Shown in pieces: positions 1 through 9,734 of a stretch of DNA of 64,000 bases (positions are counted from its first letter, which is position 1; each line of letters starts with the position of its first letter). Origin of the DNA: Pseudonocardia sp. HH130630-07 (GTDB lineage: Bacteria; Actinomycetota; Actinomycetes; Mycobacteriales; Pseudonocardiaceae); NCBI RefSeq assembly GCF_001698125.1, contig NZ_CP013854.1, forward strand, positions 2,294,001 to 2,358,000, read 5' to 3'. Under the pieces are notes generated by a model. It was not told where the DNA came from. It worked only from the letters and a program-made list of their open reading frames with translations, and made no database searches. The translations under genes and the position numbers were made by a program.

Positions 1-45
1 CGGTTCCCCGATCCACGACGGCGTCCGTCCCCGGCTCCGCGGGAG

Positions 46-75
46 TTATCCACATTATCCACAGGCTTGTCCCCA
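46..75 (+). promoter_or_regulatory. Cluster of three DnaA boxes downstream of recF
   Basis: Two perfect TTATCCACA nonamers lie back to back at 46-54 and 55-63, followed after 3 bp by TTGTCCCCA at 67-75. The second and third boxes repeat the arrangement seen in oriC at 4104-4124. The stretch lies just past the recF stop, where dciA would be expected off the left edge. The remainder of positions 1-125 shows no gene; a GTG overlapping the recF stop opens only about 20 codons before a stop. Confidence 0.7.
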
Positions 76-125
76 GATCGCCGTGATGCGGTCGAGACCT
101 GATCCGCGCCGTGTCACCGGGCCGG

Positions 126-1343
126 TCACCGCGGCTCCGCCGCCGGTTCTCCTGCCGGTTCCCGGCGGGCCACCGTCCGGTCACGGACCTCGAACCGGGC
201 CCCGTCCAGCTCCGCCGGCACGTCCTCACCGACGGCGGCCGTCACCAGGACCTGCTCGGCCCCGGCGACGAGACCGGCCAGCGCGCGCCGGCGGGTGGCG
301 TCGAGCTCGGCGAAGACGTCGTCGAGCACCAGGACCGGCTCGACGTCGTCGGCCTGCAGCAGCCGGTAGGACGCCAGGCGCAGCGCGAGCGCGAACGCCC
401 ACGACTCGCCGTGGCTGGCGTACCCCTTCGCCGGCCCCTCGCCGAGCGCGAGCTCCAGCTCGTCGCGGTGCGGGCCGACGAGGCACACGCCCCGCTCGAT
501 CTCCTGGGCCCGCACCTCCGCCAGCCGGCGCAGGAGCAGCTCCTCCAGGTCACCGGTCGACTCCGGGAGCTCCGCGACGCCCGGGGTCCCCAGGCTGGAC
601 CGGTAGTCCAGCCCGATCGGGTCCGACGACGGCGCGATCTCGGCGAACGCGTCCCGGGCGTACGGGGCCAGCGACACGACCAGCTCGCGACGACCGGCGA
701 GCAGCGCGGCGCCGGTGCGGGCCAGGTGGCCGTCCCACACCTCCAGGGTGGTGAGCGCCGAGGCGTCCTCGGGGAGCTCGTCACCCGCCGCCGGCGGGGC
801 CGGGCGCTGCCGCCCCCGCGACCCCCGCAGCGCGGGCTTCGCGGACTTCAGCAGGGCCGACCGTTGCCGGAGCACCTTGTCGTAGTCCGAGCGGACCCCC
901 GCGTAGCGCGGGAACCGGGCGACCAGCAGCTCGTCGAGGAAGCGGCGGCGCTCCGTCGGGTCGCCGCGGACCAGCGCGAGGTCCTCCGGTGCGAACAGCA
1001 CGCTGCGGAGGATCCCCAGGACGTCCCGCGGCCGCGACACCGGTGACCGGTTCACCCGGGCCCGGTTCTGCCGCTGCGCGTTGATCTCCAGCTCCACGCC
1101 GAGCCTGCGGCCGTGGTGGTGCACCTCGCCGCGCAGCACGGCCTGCTCGGTACCCCGGCGGATCAGCGGCACGTCCGAGGAGACCCGGTGCGAGCCGAGG
1201 CTGGCGAGGTAACCGATCCCCTCGACGAGGTTCGTCTTGCCGGCGCCGTTCGATCCGACCAGGACCGTGACGCCGGGATCGAGCTCGAGCTCCGCCTCCG
1301 GCCACGACCGGAAGTCGGTGACCGAGAACCGCCTGAGGTACAC
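126..1343 (-). CDS. recF: RecF, DNA replication and repair ATPase
   Basis: RecF is a cytoplasmic SMC/ABC-type ATPase that helps load RecA at gaps at stalled forks. The 405-residue product has the Walker A motif GSNGAGKTN near residue 31, an ERRRFLD segment in the middle, and a Walker B/D-loop [12 protein letters not shown] near the C-terminus. Length is slightly above the usual 360-390 because of an Arg/Pro/Ala-rich insertion near residues 170-190 and a loose C-terminal tail. It starts 7 bp after the gnd stop and belongs to the dnaA-dnaN-gnd-recF run, the standard actinobacterial order. Its TGA overlaps a GTG that does not lead to a long frame. Confidence 0.97.
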   Translation of the reverse strand: MYLRRFSVTDFRSWPEAELELDPGVTVLVGSNGAGKTNLVEGIGYLASLGSHRVSSDVPLIRRGTEQAVLRGEVHHHGRRLGVELEINAQRQNRARVNRSPVSRPRDVLGILRSVLFAPEDLALVRGDPTERRRFLDELLVARFPRYAGVRSDYDKVLRQRSALLKSAKPALRGSRGRQRPAPPAAGDELPEDASALTTLEVWDGHLARTGAALLAGRRELVVSLAPYARDAFAEIAPSSDPIGLDYRSSLGTPGVAELPESTGDLEELLLRRLAEVRAQEIERGVCLVGPHRDELELALGEGPAKGYASHGESWAFALALRLASYRLLQADDVEPVLVLDDVFAELDATRRRALAGLVAGAEQVLVTAAVGEDVPAELDGARFEVRDRTVARREPAGEPAAEPR

Positions 1344-1350
1344 CGACCGG

Positions 1351-2280
1351 TCAGCCTCCCTGCGCCGGGCCGGCCTTCTCGCCGGGAGCGCCGGCCGGGC
1401 CGACCTTCTTGACCGCGTGCCCGCCGAACTGCTGGCGCAGCGCGGCGACCGCCTTCATCGCCGGGGACTCGTCCTGCCGGGAGGAGAACCGGGCGAACAG
1501 CGCCGCGGAGATCACCGGCAGCGGGACGGCGTGCGCGATGGCCTCCTCGATCGTCCAGCGGCCCTCACCGGAGTCGTCGACCCAGCCCTCCAGCTCGGCC
1601 AGCTCCGGGTCGTCCTTCAGCGCGTCGACCAGCAGGTCGAGCAGCCAGGAGCGGACCACCGTGCCGCGCGACCACGCCTGGATCACACCAGGCACGTCGG
1701 TCACGAGCTCGCTGGCCTGCATCAGCTCGAAGCCCTCGGCGTAGGCCTGCATCAGGCCGTACTCGATGCCGTTGTGGACCATCTTGGCGAAGTGGCCCGC
1801 GCCGACCGGACCGGCGTGGGCGAAGCCCTCCGCGCGCAGCCCCTCCGGCCGGAGCGCGTCGAAGATCGGCATGGCGAGCTCGATGTGCTCCGGCTCGCCA
1901 CCGGCCATCAGGCCGTAGCCGTTGTCCTTGCCCCAGATCCCGCCGGAGACGCCGCAGTCGACGTAGCCGATCCCGTGCGCGGAGAGCAGCTCGGCGTTCG
2001 GCTTGTCGTCGGTGTAGCGCGAGTTGCCGCCGTCGATGACCAGGTCGCCGGGTTCCAGCACGGTGGCGAGCGTCGCGACGGTGTTCCGGGTCGGCTCCCC
2101 CGAGGGGACCATGACCCACACGACGCGCGGCGCGGACAGCGCGCCGGCCAGCTCCTGCAGGGAGCCGACGTCACTGACCTCCGGCCGCGGGTCGTAGCCG
2201 ACGACCTCGTGCTCGGCGGCCCGCAGCCGCTCCCGCATGTTGCCGCCCATACGGCCCAGGCCGATCAGACCGATCTGCAC
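1351..2280 (-). CDS. gnd: 6-phosphogluconate dehydrogenase, decarboxylating (short form)
   Basis: The enzyme oxidises 6-phosphogluconate to ribulose 5-phosphate in the pentose phosphate pathway. The 309-residue product opens with a Rossmann fold ([13 protein letters not shown]), carries the substrate-binding block [10 protein letters not shown] near residue 85 and the catalytic [19 protein letters not shown] around residue 170. At about 300 residues it is the short, YqeC/GndA-like class rather than the 470-residue enzyme. It starts with GTG. Its place between dnaN and recF is typical of actinobacteria and does not by itself imply a replication role. Confidence 0.95.
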   Translation of the reverse strand: MQIGLIGLGRMGGNMRERLRAAEHEVVGYDPRPEVSDVGSLQELAGALSAPRVVWVMVPSGEPTRNTVATLATVLEPGDLVIDGGNSRYTDDKPNAELLSAHGIGYVDCGVSGGIWGKDNGYGLMAGGEPEHIELAMPIFDALRPEGLRAEGFAHAGPVGAGHFAKMVHNGIEYGLMQAYAEGFELMQASELVTDVPGVIQAWSRGTVVRSWLLDLLVDALKDDPELAELEGWVDDSGEGRWTIEEAIAHAVPLPVISAALFARFSSRQDESPAMKAVAALRQQFGGHAVKKVGPAGAPGEKAGPAQGG

Positions 2281-2409
2281 TGCGATGCCCCCTCTGTCCT
2301 CACGCGCCGCGCACCGCGTTGCGGGGCACGGCGATCCTCGTCGATCACGCCGGGGATCGAGTCTTCCGGTCCCGCCGTGGCCACGCCACCGCGGCCCCGC
2401 CGGAGCGGA

Positions 2410-3564
2410 TCAGCCCGGGAGCCGGACCGGCATCAGCAGGTGCAGGTAGCCGGACTTCTCCGGGGACGGCGCCTCACCGGTGTCGTCGGTGGCGGGCTTG
2501 GGCACCGGGCGGACCAGGGCCGGCCGGTTCGGCGTGGTGAACGTCAGCTGGGCCCGGTCGGTGTGCAGGGCGCCGAGACCGTCGAGCAGGTACCCGGGGT
2601 TGAACGCGATGGTCAGCGGGTTGCCGTCGAGTGCGCAGGGGAGCTCCTCCTCCGCGGACCCGACGTCGTCGCCGCCGGCGGCCAGGCGCAGGCCGTCCTC
2701 GCCGAACTCCATCCGGATCTGGGCCACCCGGTCCGCGACCAGGGACACGCGCTTGATCGCCTCGACGAGCGTCGCGACGTCGAGCTCGACCGCCGTGGTG
2801 TGCTCGGCCGGGATGAGCTGGCGGAACCGCGGGAACTCCGCGTCGAGCAGCCGGCTCGTGGAGCGACGGCCACCGCCGGTCAGGCCGAGCATGCCGTCCC
2901 CTGCGGACAGCGCGATCTCGACGGTGCCCGAGCCGGCCAGCGTCTTCGCGACCTCGGCGAGGGTGCGGGCCGGGATGAGGACCGCGGTCGAGATCGAGGA
3001 GTCCTCCGGCACCCACTCGAGCTCGCGCACGGCCAGCCGGAACCGGTCGGTCGCGGCGAGGGTGAGCTGGGAGCCCTCGATCTCCAGCCGGATGCCGGTG
3101 AGCATCGGCAGCGTGTCGTCCCGCCCGGAGGCGACGGCGACCTGGGCGACCGCGGCGGCCAGCGCGTCGGCCGCGACCGAACCCGCCTTCTGCGGCATCT
3201 CCGGCAGCTGCGGGTAGTCCTCGACCGGCATCGTCGGGAGGCTGAACCGGCTGTTGCCGCAGTTGATCGTGGCGCGCGCACCGTCGACGACGAGATCGAC
3301 CGGCTTCGAGGGCAGGGCCCGGGTGATGTCGGCGAGCAGCCGGCCGGAGACGAGCATCCGCCCCGGCTCCCCGACCGTCGCGTCGAGCTCGACCCGGGCC
3401 GAGGTCTCGTAGTCGAACCCGGAGACGGTCAGCTTCTCGCCAGACTCGCCGTCGGACTGGATGAGGACCCCGCCGAGCACGGGCACGGGAGGACGGGCCG
3501 GGAGGCTGCGAGCCACCCAGGCTGCTGCGTCCGCGAGGACGTCGCGTTCGACCCGGAACTTCAT
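2410..3564 (-). CDS. dnaN: DNA polymerase III beta sliding clamp
   Basis: The 384-residue product forms the dimeric ring that tethers replicative polymerase to DNA. It begins [20 protein letters not shown], and the three clamp domains follow in order, with the central [15 protein letters not shown] signature and the C-terminal LLMPVRLPG end. The ATG at 3564 is preceded by GGAAGG about 6 nt away, so longer upstream open frame is rejected. It follows oriC and precedes gnd on the same strand. The 129 bp between its stop and the gnd start contain nothing I recognise. Confidence 0.98.
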   Translation of the reverse strand: MKFRVERDVLADAAAWVARSLPARPPVPVLGGVLIQSDGESGEKLTVSGFDYETSARVELDATVGEPGRMLVSGRLLADITRALPSKPVDLVVDGARATINCGNSRFSLPTMPVEDYPQLPEMPQKAGSVAADALAAAVAQVAVASGRDDTLPMLTGIRLEIEGSQLTLAATDRFRLAVRELEWVPEDSSISTAVLIPARTLAEVAKTLAGSGTVEIALSAGDGMLGLTGGGRRSTSRLLDAEFPRFRQLIPAEHTTAVELDVATLVEAIKRVSLVADRVAQIRMEFGEDGLRLAAGGDDVGSAEEELPCALDGNPLTIAFNPGYLLDGLGALHTDRAQLTFTTPNRPALVRPVPKPATDDTGEAPSPEKSGYLHLLMPVRLPG

Positions 3565-3850
3565 CAAGGACCTTCCCCGGTGGCGCCAGGACCGCGACCG
3601 GTGGGTCGCAGCCGTCGACGGGACGGCGGTGCGGTGGTGGTGCTGCGGCGAGCCGTGGCCCCACCCGTCCGCCTGAGGCGGTGGCCGTTCGGCCGGTGCT
3701 GGGTCGGGATCTCGATTCGCCGGGAGGCTCACGGTAGAGCCTCGCCCCGACAGTTTCCACGCCGCCCCGGCGCTCGCCCGGTGCGGTCTCCGATCTCCGG
3801 TCACGACGCCGTGTACCCGGATCGTGGGCCCCCTCGTGTCCCCTCCACAC

Positions 3851-3900
3851 GCTTGTTCTTGGGGAAGAACTAAGAGAGAGAAAACCCGTCGTAGTAGTAA
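3851..3900 (+). promoter_or_regulatory. A-rich stretch with DnaA-trio-like repeat (unwinding element candidate)
   Basis: By my count about 44% G+C across this stretch against roughly 73% for the window. It ends in TAGTAGTAA (3892-3900), three consecutive copies of the [T/C]A[G/A] trinucleotide described for bacterial DnaA-trio elements. It lies on the dnaN side of the DnaA boxes. The unwinding role is inference from composition and motif. Confidence 0.45.
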
Positions 3901-4610
3901 GTCCTGTGCATGGTGTGGATGGACGCCATCGGTGCTGGTCAGCAGGCCGCGTCGACTGGGGATCTGGCCGTGGGGGCATCGGTTGACAGCTTCGGCCGGC
4001 GGTGGACCGGGGCGGGTTCCCCCCATCCGTCCCCGGTTCATCCCGGGTTCACCACAGAGTTGTCCACGGATCCGGGGCCATCCGTCCACGGGCTGCGCGG
4101 CGGCTATCCACAGACTTGTCCCCAGATGTGGGTGGAAGTGTGGTGGATCGTGGACCCAGGGTGATGGGTCCGGCACGCCGGGATGCAAGCGGCGTTGCGT
4201 ACGGAACCCACTCACGCCTCATCCGTCACGCTCTGTTCGACGCAGAGTGACGTCCGGGTACTCGATGTCGATCATCTGTCGGCGTGACGAAGCGCCGAGT
4301 GCCCACTACCCGACGACGAACGGGATCCCCGGGAGCGACACGCGGTGGGCGCCACGCCGGACCGGATCGAGACCGGATCGCGACCGGCTCCGACGACCGC
4401 GGGGCCCGTGGACACCCGGCCGCCGGGGACCCGATCACCCCGGGCGGATCCCGCCGGCCCCGCAGAGACGATCTGAGCGCCGTTGTACGTGTGGGTGCGT
4501 CGGGATCGGTTCGGGTACGAGCCGTGTCCGCCCGGAACCACCCCGTACCGCCGCCGACCAGCACGTACCCGCCCCGCCCCGGCCGTACTCCTCACCCCCC
4601 GGCCCGGCTC

Positions 4611-4659
4611 CACTCATGGAGCTCCGGCCCGGTGTCACGAGGCCGAAGCTCCATGAGTG
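4611..4659. repeat. 49-bp palindromic repeat, copy 1 (single)
   Basis: Left arm CACTCATGGAGCTCCGGCC and right arm GGCCGAAGCTCCATGAGTG are complementary with one mismatch, with an 11-nt loop. The same element occurs at 36868, 36933, 46137 and 46202, always 49 bp long. This copy lies between the dnaA stop and the oriC boxes and could fold as a terminator for dnaA, but other copies do not lie after genes. Confidence 0.9.
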
Positions 4660-4705
4660 CAGCGGGGAGGGGGTGCGTGAGAAGGGAGCGGGGCGCGGGA
4701 CCGGG

Positions 4706-6400
4706 TCAGTGCCGGGCGCGCAGCTTGATCCGCGCGGTGAGCTCCTGGACCTGCTCGAAGGTCTTGCGCCGGAGCGAGATCTCGTTGCGGATCTTCTTGT
4801 CGGCGTGCATGACGGTCGTATGGTCACGACCGCCGAACGTCTGGCCGATCCGCGGCAGCGAGAGGTCGGTCAGCTCGCGGCACAGGTACATCGCGATCTG
4901 CCGGGCCTGCGCGAGCGCCTTCGTCTTCCCCGGGCCGGACAGGTCGTCCAGCGTCACGGAGAAGAACTCCGCGGTGACCGCCATGATCGTCGGCGCGGTG
5001 ATCTCCGAGGCCGCCGAGTCGGGGATGAGGTCGCGCAGCACGATCTCGGCGAGCTGGGTGTCGACGGCCTGCCGGTTCAGCGAGGCGAACGCCGTCACCC
5101 GGATCAGCGCGCCCTCGAGCTCGCGGATGTTGCGCTCGATCCGTTCCGCGATGAACTCCAGGACCTCACCGGGGACCGCGAGCCGGTCCTGGGCGGCCTT
5201 CTTCCGGAGGATCGCGATCCGGGTCTCCAGCTCGGGCGGCTGGATGTCGGTGATCAGTCCCCACTCGAACCGGGTGCGCATCCGGTCCTCGAGGGTCTCC
5301 AGGCGCTTCGGCGGCCGGTCGGAGGAGACGACGATCTGCTTGTTCGCGTTGTGGAGGGTGTTGAAGGTGTGGAAGAACTCCTCCTGGGTCCCCTCCTTCC
5401 CCTCCAGGAACTGGATGTCGTCGACCAGCAGGACGTCGACGTCGCGGTAGCGCCGCTGGAAGGCGACCTTGCGGTCGTCGCGCAGGGAGTTGATGAAGTC
5501 GTTCGTGAACTCCTCGGTACTGACGTACCGCACCCGCATCCCGGGGAAGAGCCGCTGCGCGTAGTGCCCCACGGCGTGCAGGAGGTGGGTCTTGCCCAGC
5601 CCGGACTCGCCCCAGATGAACAGCGGGTTGTACGCCCGCGCCGGCGCCTCGGAGACCGCGACGGCCGCCGCGTGGCTGAACCGGTTCGACGCCCCGATGA
5701 CGAAGGTGTCGAAGGTGTAGCGCTCGTTGAGCCGGGTCTGCGACCGCGGTGCGACCGGGTCGCCGGCCTGCGGGGCGGTGTAGGCGGGCCAGGCGGTGCC
5801 ACCGGGATCGCGTGCCGGGGCGGGCTCGGCGGGCGGGATCGGGGCCCACCCCCCTGCCGACGGGACCGGCTCGGCCGGGTATCCGCGCTCCGGCCCGGCG
5901 GAGGGGTCCGGAGCGGTGTCCGGAACCTCGTCGCCGTTCGCGCGGGCGTCGCTCTCACCGCGACCGGTGCTGCCCCCGGCGCCCGGCGCCGGGACCGGGG
6001 GTGCGGCGACGACCGGGATCTCGGTGGTCCCGGTGTCCCGGGCGCTGTCCCCGGCGGAGATGCCGCGGGCCATCCCGAACCCGGGCGGGTCGGGGACCTC
6101 GGTACCGCCGGAGGCGGCGGAGGCGTCGACGACGACGGCGAGGTTGACCGAGACACCCAGGTGCCGGCCGAGCGCGTCGCTGATCGGCTTGCGGAGGATG
6201 CGCTCGATGGCGTCCTTGGCGAACTCGCTCGGCGCGGCCAGCAGCGCGGTGCCGTCCAGCAGGCCGAGCGGACGGGTGAGACGGAGGAACGCGCGTTGCT
6301 GGGGGGAGAGCGAGGGGGCGCCCGACTCCGCGGACGAACCCGACAGGTCGGCGATGACCCGGTTCCAGACCGCGCCGAGATCGCCCGGCTGGTCGGTCAT
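4706..6400 (-). CDS. dnaA: Chromosomal replication initiator DnaA
   Basis: The 564-residue product has the four DnaA domains: an N-terminal DnaB/self-interaction domain, a Pro/Ala-rich linker (about 100-225), the AAA+ domain with Walker [10 protein letters not shown] near residue 265 and Walker [10 protein letters not shown] near 325, and the C-terminal DNA-binding domain with [12 protein letters not shown] near 520. The ATG at 6400 has AGGAGG about 10 nt upstream and matches the start of mycobacterial DnaA (MTDxPG). DnaA boxes at 6519-6539 lie upstream of the start, consistent with autoregulation. It is transcribed towards oriC and dnaN. Confidence 0.99.
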   Translation of the reverse strand: MTDQPGDLGAVWNRVIADLSGSSAESGAPSLSPQQRAFLRLTRPLGLLDGTALLAAPSEFAKDAIERILRKPISDALGRHLGVSVNLAVVVDASAASGGTEVPDPPGFGMARGISAGDSARDTGTTEIPVVAAPPVPAPGAGGSTGRGESDARANGDEVPDTAPDPSAGPERGYPAEPVPSAGGWAPIPPAEPAPARDPGGTAWPAYTAPQAGDPVAPRSQTRLNERYTFDTFVIGASNRFSHAAAVAVSEAPARAYNPLFIWGESGLGKTHLLHAVGHYAQRLFPGMRVRYVSTEEFTNDFINSLRDDRKVAFQRRYRDVDVLLVDDIQFLEGKEGTQEEFFHTFNTLHNANKQIVVSSDRPPKRLETLEDRMRTRFEWGLITDIQPPELETRIAILRKKAAQDRLAVPGEVLEFIAERIERNIRELEGALIRVTAFASLNRQAVDTQLAEIVLRDLIPDSAASEITAPTIMAVTAEFFSVTLDDLSGPGKTKALAQARQIAMYLCRELTDLSLPRIGQTFGGRDHTTVMHADKKIRNEISLRRKTFEQVQELTARIKLRARH

Positions 6401-6518
6401 CCGCGGTTCCCCCTCCTGCTCGCGCTGTTCGCCCCCGCTGCCCGGGGAACGCTCCCGTCCCCCGGTGGTACGGCGATGGTCCCCGTCCGGATGCATCCGC
6501 TGCTCACCCTGAGGTGAT

Positions 6519-6539
6519 GTATCCCCAGAGTTGTCCACA
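6519..6539 (+). promoter_or_regulatory. DnaA-box pair upstream of dnaA
   Basis: GTATCCCCA (6519-6527, degenerate) and a perfect TTGTCCACA (6531-6539) are separated by 3 bp, about 120 bp before the dnaA start. The layout echoes the oriC pair and suggests DnaA feedback on its own transcription. Confidence 0.6.
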
Positions 6540-6728
6540 CTTGTGCGTAAAGGTACGCAGCGCGTCGTGCCCGGCCCGCAGCGGGGCGGCCGGTCGGCGC
6601 GTCGCGTGTGTGGTTGGTCCGGGTGGGAACGGTGGATCCGGCCCGGTCGCACCCGGGCGGGTCGGCGACCGTAGCAGCCGGCGGCGGCCGTGTCCGCGGG
6701 CAGGCGCCCGGAACGGGCCGGGGGTGGT

Positions 6729-6758
6729 TTGACCCGTCCGAAACGCGCTGCGTACCCT
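6729..6758 (+). promoter_or_regulatory. rpmH promoter (SigA-type)
   Basis: TTGACC at 6729-6734 and TACCCT at 6753-6758 are separated by 18 bp, a good housekeeping promoter. Transcription would start near 6765, giving a leader of about 170 nt before the rpmH GTG. Confidence 0.65.
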
Positions 6759-6933
6759 TGAGAACCGGACACTGGTCGGGAGGGGCGTGTCGCGCCCGTC
6801 CGCACGGTCACCACTCTTCTGTGGCGGCCGGATCGACGGCCGGTGACCCTCGAACCGAGCCAGCGACCGATGAGATCACCGGCGGCGCAGCGTGCTGTGA
6901 CGTGCTGTGACCCGCCGACCAGGAGAGCCGACC

Positions 6934-7071
6934 GTGAGCAAGCGTACTTTCCAGCCGAACAACCGCCGCCGGGCCAAGACGCACGGCTTCCGGCTGCGCA
7001 TGCGCACCCGCGCCGGCCGCGCGATTCTCGCCGCGCGCCGCCGCAAGGGGCGCAACGCCGTCTCGGCCTGA
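6934..7071 (+). CDS. rpmH: 50S ribosomal protein L34
   Basis: A 45-residue highly basic protein ([20 protein letters not shown]...) that matches L34 along its whole length. It is a small structural protein of the large ribosomal subunit. The start is GTG, with AGGAGAG about 10 nt upstream. It heads the rpmH-rnpA-yidD-yidC-jag-rsmG-parA-parB run, and rnpA follows 28 bp downstream. Confidence 0.98.
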   Translation: MSKRTFQPNNRRRAKTHGFRLRMRTRAGRAILAARRRKGRNAVSA

Positions 7072-7099
7072 CCGGCCGGCGCACCCACCGGCCCGCGCC

Positions 7100-7486
7100 G
7101 TGCTGCCGGCACCTGTCCGGCTGACCCGCCGGCCCGAGTTCGCCTCGACGATCCGTCGTGGACGGCGAGCCGGCCGGTCCCGGCTGGTGGTGCACCTCGA
7201 CCTGACCCGCCCCGGCGGCGTGCCCGATGGGCACGTCCCGCCGAGGGCGGGTTTCGTCGTGAGCAAGGCCGTCGGCAACTCGGTGGTACGGCACCGGGTC
7301 AGCCGGCGGCTCCGGCACCTGGTCGCCGAGCGGCTGGACACACTGCCGCCCGGTGCCGCACTCGTCGTGCGGGCGTTGCCACCGTCGGCGGCGGCGTCCT
7401 CGGCGGAACTCGGTGCGGACCTGGACTCGGCACTGCGGGCGGCCCGCCGCCCGCGCCGGCCCAAGCAGCCGGACGGTGCGCGATGA
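7100..7486 (+). CDS. rnpA: Ribonuclease P protein component
   Basis: The 128-residue basic protein assists the RNase P RNA in maturing tRNA 5' ends. It begins [21 protein letters not shown] and carries the RNase P signature region [24 protein letters not shown] around residues 51-74. It starts with GTG, and its TGA overlaps the yidD ATG, so the two are probably translationally coupled. The C-terminal ~30 residues are an Ala/Arg/Pro tail. Confidence 0.96.
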   Translation: MLPAPVRLTRRPEFASTIRRGRRAGRSRLVVHLDLTRPGGVPDGHVPPRAGFVVSKAVGNSVVRHRVSRRLRHLVAERLDTLPPGAALVVRALPPSAAASSAELGADLDSALRAARRPRRPKQPDGAR

Positions 7487-7917
7487 CCGACCGGGCCGGG
7501 GCGGACGACGTGCCGGAGGGCGGCACCGTGCCGGAGGGCACTGCGCCGGAGGGCACTGCGCCGGAGGGCGCCGGTGATCCGGCCCGTCCCCGTTCGCTCG
7601 GTGCCAGGGCCGCGGTCGGGGCCGTGCGCTGGTACCAGGTGTGGATCTCCCCGAACCTGCTGCCGAGCTGCCGCTTCCACCCGAGCTGCAGTGCCTACGC
7701 CGTGGAGGCGCTGAGCGTCCACGGTCTGGTCCGGGGGCTCGCGCTCACCGCATGGCGCCTGTTGCGCTGCGGACCGTGGCACCCTGGCGGGTGGGACCCC
7801 GTACCACCACCGAGGCCACCCATGCGGCCAGGACGGCCGGCCGGCGGCACACAGCCGGACCCGACGTCCACCGACCCGTCCCGAACCGAAGGCCTCACAG
7901 GCGGTACGGACCGCTGA
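7483..7917 (+). CDS. yidD: Membrane protein insertion efficiency factor YidD
   Basis: YidD is a small membrane-associated helper of YidC-dependent insertion. The 144-residue product has the family core [28 protein letters not shown] (about residues 47-75), with the paired cysteines, then [13 protein letters not shown]. It is longer than most homologues (about 75-110 residues) because of an N-terminal acidic segment with three PEGT/PEG-type repeats and a Pro/Thr-rich tail. The ATG overlaps the rnpA stop, and yidC follows about 40 bp later. Confidence 0.95.
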   Translation: MTDRAGADDVPEGGTVPEGTAPEGTAPEGAGDPARPRSLGARAAVGAVRWYQVWISPNLLPSCRFHPSCSAYAVEALSVHGLVRGLALTAWRLLRCGPWHPGGWDPVPPPRPPMRPGRPAGGTQPDPTSTDPSRTEGLTGGTDR

Positions 7918-7957
7918 CCGGCGGTGCCGGCCCGAGACCCCGAGGAGCAATCGACCC

Positions 7958-9091
7958 GTGCTGGACTTCATCTACTACCCCGTCAGCTTCATCATGTGGG
8001 TCTGGCACAAGGTGTTCGGCTTCGTGCTGGGCGATGACAGTGGCTTCGCCTGGGCACTGTCGGTGGTCTTCCTGGTCTTCACCCTGCGGCTGATCCTCTA
8101 CAAGCCGTTCGTCAGCCAGGTCCGCTCCATGCGCAAGATGCAGGAGATGGCCCCGGAGATGCAGAAGCTCCGGAAGAAGTACGCCAACGACCGGCAGAAG
8201 CTCGCCACGGAGATGCAGAAGCTCCAGCAGCAGAACGGCGCCAACCCGATCATGGGCTGCCTGCCGATGCTGGTGCAGATCCCGGTGTTCATCGGTCTGT
8301 TCCACGTGCTGCGCGAGTTCAAGCCGGGCAAGACCGAGAACTACTTCTTCAACGCCCAGGAGAACGCCTCGTTCGTCGACTCCGACCTCTTCGGGTCGAA
8401 GCTCGGTTCGGCGATCTTCCCGCTGCAGAACACCGCGTCGGTCACCGACCTCGGCGGCAACTACGTCGCGCAGTGGGTCGTGATGGTCCCGCTGATGATC
8501 GCGGCCGGCATCTTCACCCACATCACCGCGCGCCACTCGGTGGCCCGCCAGCAGGCCCAGATCGCGGCCGGCACCGCCGCCGCGAACCCGCAGGCCGAGA
8601 TCATGCAGAAGCTGATGCTCTACGTGTTCCCGATCGGCGTCGTCGTCGGTGCGCCGTTCCTGCCGCTCGCGGTCCTCTTCTACTGGGTCTCCAACAACCT
8701 GTGGACGCTGTGGCAGCAGCACCACGTCTACAAGCGGATCGACTCCGAGGAGGAGGAGAAGCGGGAGAAGGCCGTCGAGTCGGCCAAGACGCTCGCTCCC
8801 CGTCCGGGTCAGAAGCCGGTCCGCAAGAACGACAAGGGCACGGCGAAGGAGATCCGCGAGATCGCCGACGAGCCGATCACGGCCGAGGAGGAGGCCGCGG
8901 CGCCGAAGGGCTCCGACGGGGCCTCGGCCGGCACCGGCGGTGTGACCGGCCAGGGATCCAACGGTTCCGCGGGCGCCCGTCCGGCGAACGGCAACGGCAC
9001 GAACGGGAACGGGAACGGCACGAAGAAGCCCGGGGCCAAGCCGGTGCAGCGTCGTTCGGGTGCGAAGTCCCGCCGCGGCAAGCGCCGCTGA
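7958..9091 (+). CDS. yidC: Membrane protein insertase YidC
   Basis: The 377-residue protein inserts and folds inner-membrane proteins, alone or with SecYEG. Transmembrane segments are visible near residues 1-45 (FIMWVWHKVFGFVLG... LSVVFLVFTLRLILY), 105-120 (MLVQIPVFIGLF), 172-187 and 220-245. The conserved positively charged residue of the hydrophilic groove is in the TLRLILYKPF segment. As in other actinobacteria, the large periplasmic domain of enterobacterial YidC is missing and the C-terminus is a long Lys/Glu then Gly/Asn/Lys-rich tail. The GTG start follows a GAGGAG ribosome binding site. Confidence 0.97.
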   Translation: MLDFIYYPVSFIMWVWHKVFGFVLGDDSGFAWALSVVFLVFTLRLILYKPFVSQVRSMRKMQEMAPEMQKLRKKYANDRQKLATEMQKLQQQNGANPIMGCLPMLVQIPVFIGLFHVLREFKPGKTENYFFNAQENASFVDSDLFGSKLGSAIFPLQNTASVTDLGGNYVAQWVVMVPLMIAAGIFTHITARHSVARQQAQIAAGTAAANPQAEIMQKLMLYVFPIGVVVGAPFLPLAVLFYWVSNNLWTLWQQHHVYKRIDSEEEEKREKAVESAKTLAPRPGQKPVRKNDKGTAKEIREIADEPITAEEEAAAPKGSDGASAGTGGVTGQGSNGSAGARPANGNGTNGNGNGTKKPGAKPVQRRSGAKSRRGKRR

Positions 9092-9197
9092 TCCCGCGCC
9101 ACCCACCACCAGACCCGCGAGTCGCACGGCCCCGGCGGTCCCCCACCGCCGTGCGGGCCCGGCATCGCGAACCCGCGTTCCGACAAGAGGAGAACCC

Positions 9198-9734
9198 GTG
9201 CCCGACACCGCGAAGGACCACGCCGAGGGATCGGACGTGCAGGACAAGGACAAGCCCTCCGGGCAAGGCCTGCTGATCCAGGAGGGCGACGTCGCGGGTG
9301 ACTACCTGGAACGCCTGCTGGACATCCTGGACTACGACGGCGACATCGACCTCGACGTCGACGGCGGCCGCGCGATCGTCAGCATCGAGGGCGCCGATGA
9401 CGACGACGAGCTCCGCAAGCTGGTCGGGGACAAGGGATCGGTGCTCGAGAGCCTGCAGGAGCTGGCCCGGCTCGCCGTGCAGCAGCAGCTCGGCAGCCGC
9501 AGCCGCCTGATGCTCGACGTCGCCGGCTGGCGCAAGCGCCGCCGGGACGAGCTGACCGAGCTGGGTCTGGACACGGCCCGGGAGGTCAAGGAGTCCGGTG
9601 AGTCGGTCCGGCTCCGGCCGATGACGCCGTTCGAGCGCAAGGTCGTCCACGACGCCGTCGCCGGTGTGAAGGGCGTCGTCAGCGAGAGCGAGGGCGAGGA
9701 GCCGCGTCGCCAGGTCGTCGTGCACAAGAAGTGA
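9198..9734 (+). CDS. jag: Jag/KhpB-type RNA-binding protein (KH and R3H domains)
   Basis: The 178-residue product has a KH-like domain (about 35-100, including DELRKLVGDKGSVLESLQELARL) and a C-terminal R3H domain with RPMTPFERKVVHDAV, ending in VVHKK. It is a cytoplasmic single-stranded nucleic-acid binder linked to cell-wall growth control. It lacks the long N-terminal Jag-N domain of Firmicutes, as is usual in actinobacteria. The GTG at 9198 sits behind AAGAGGAGA. Its TGA overlaps the rsmG GTG. Confidence 0.93.
   Translation: MPDTAKDHAEGSDVQDKDKPSGQGLLIQEGDVAGDYLERLLDILDYDGDIDLDVDGGRAIVSIEGADDDDELRKLVGDKGSVLESLQELARLAVQQQLGSRSRLMLDVAGWRKRRRDELTELGLDTAREVKESGESVRLRPMTPFERKVVHDAVAGVKGVVSESEGEEPRRQVVVHKK

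Larger units (their letters stand above)
3565..4705. other. oriC: Chromosomal replication origin oriC (dnaN-dnaA intergenic)
   Basis: This 1.1 kb gap between dnaA and dnaN has no credible gene and is the usual actinobacterial oriC position. DnaA boxes seen by eye are TTGTCCACG (4060-4068), CTATCCACA (4104-4112) and TTGTCCCCA (4116-4124), with further degenerate copies such as GTCCACG near 4085. An A-rich stretch lies at 3851-3900. A 49-bp palindromic repeat sits at 4611-4659, 46 bp downstream of the dnaA stop. Initiator binding and unwinding sites beyond these need footprinting. Confidence 0.9.
6401..6933. other. dnaA-rpmH divergent intergenic region
   Basis: This 533-bp gap holds the promoters of two divergent operons. 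I see the dnaA-side DnaA boxes at 6519-6539, the rpmH promoter at 6729-6758, and a perfect 10-bp tandem repeat CGTGCTGTGA at 6891-6910 in the rpmH leader. No coding region is supported. Confidence 0.8.

Noticed and set aside
1237..3873. Long plus-strand open frame opposite gnd and dnaN
   Set aside because: Composition is Arg/Gly/Asp-rich noise complementary to genuine minus-strand genes; no family resemblance.
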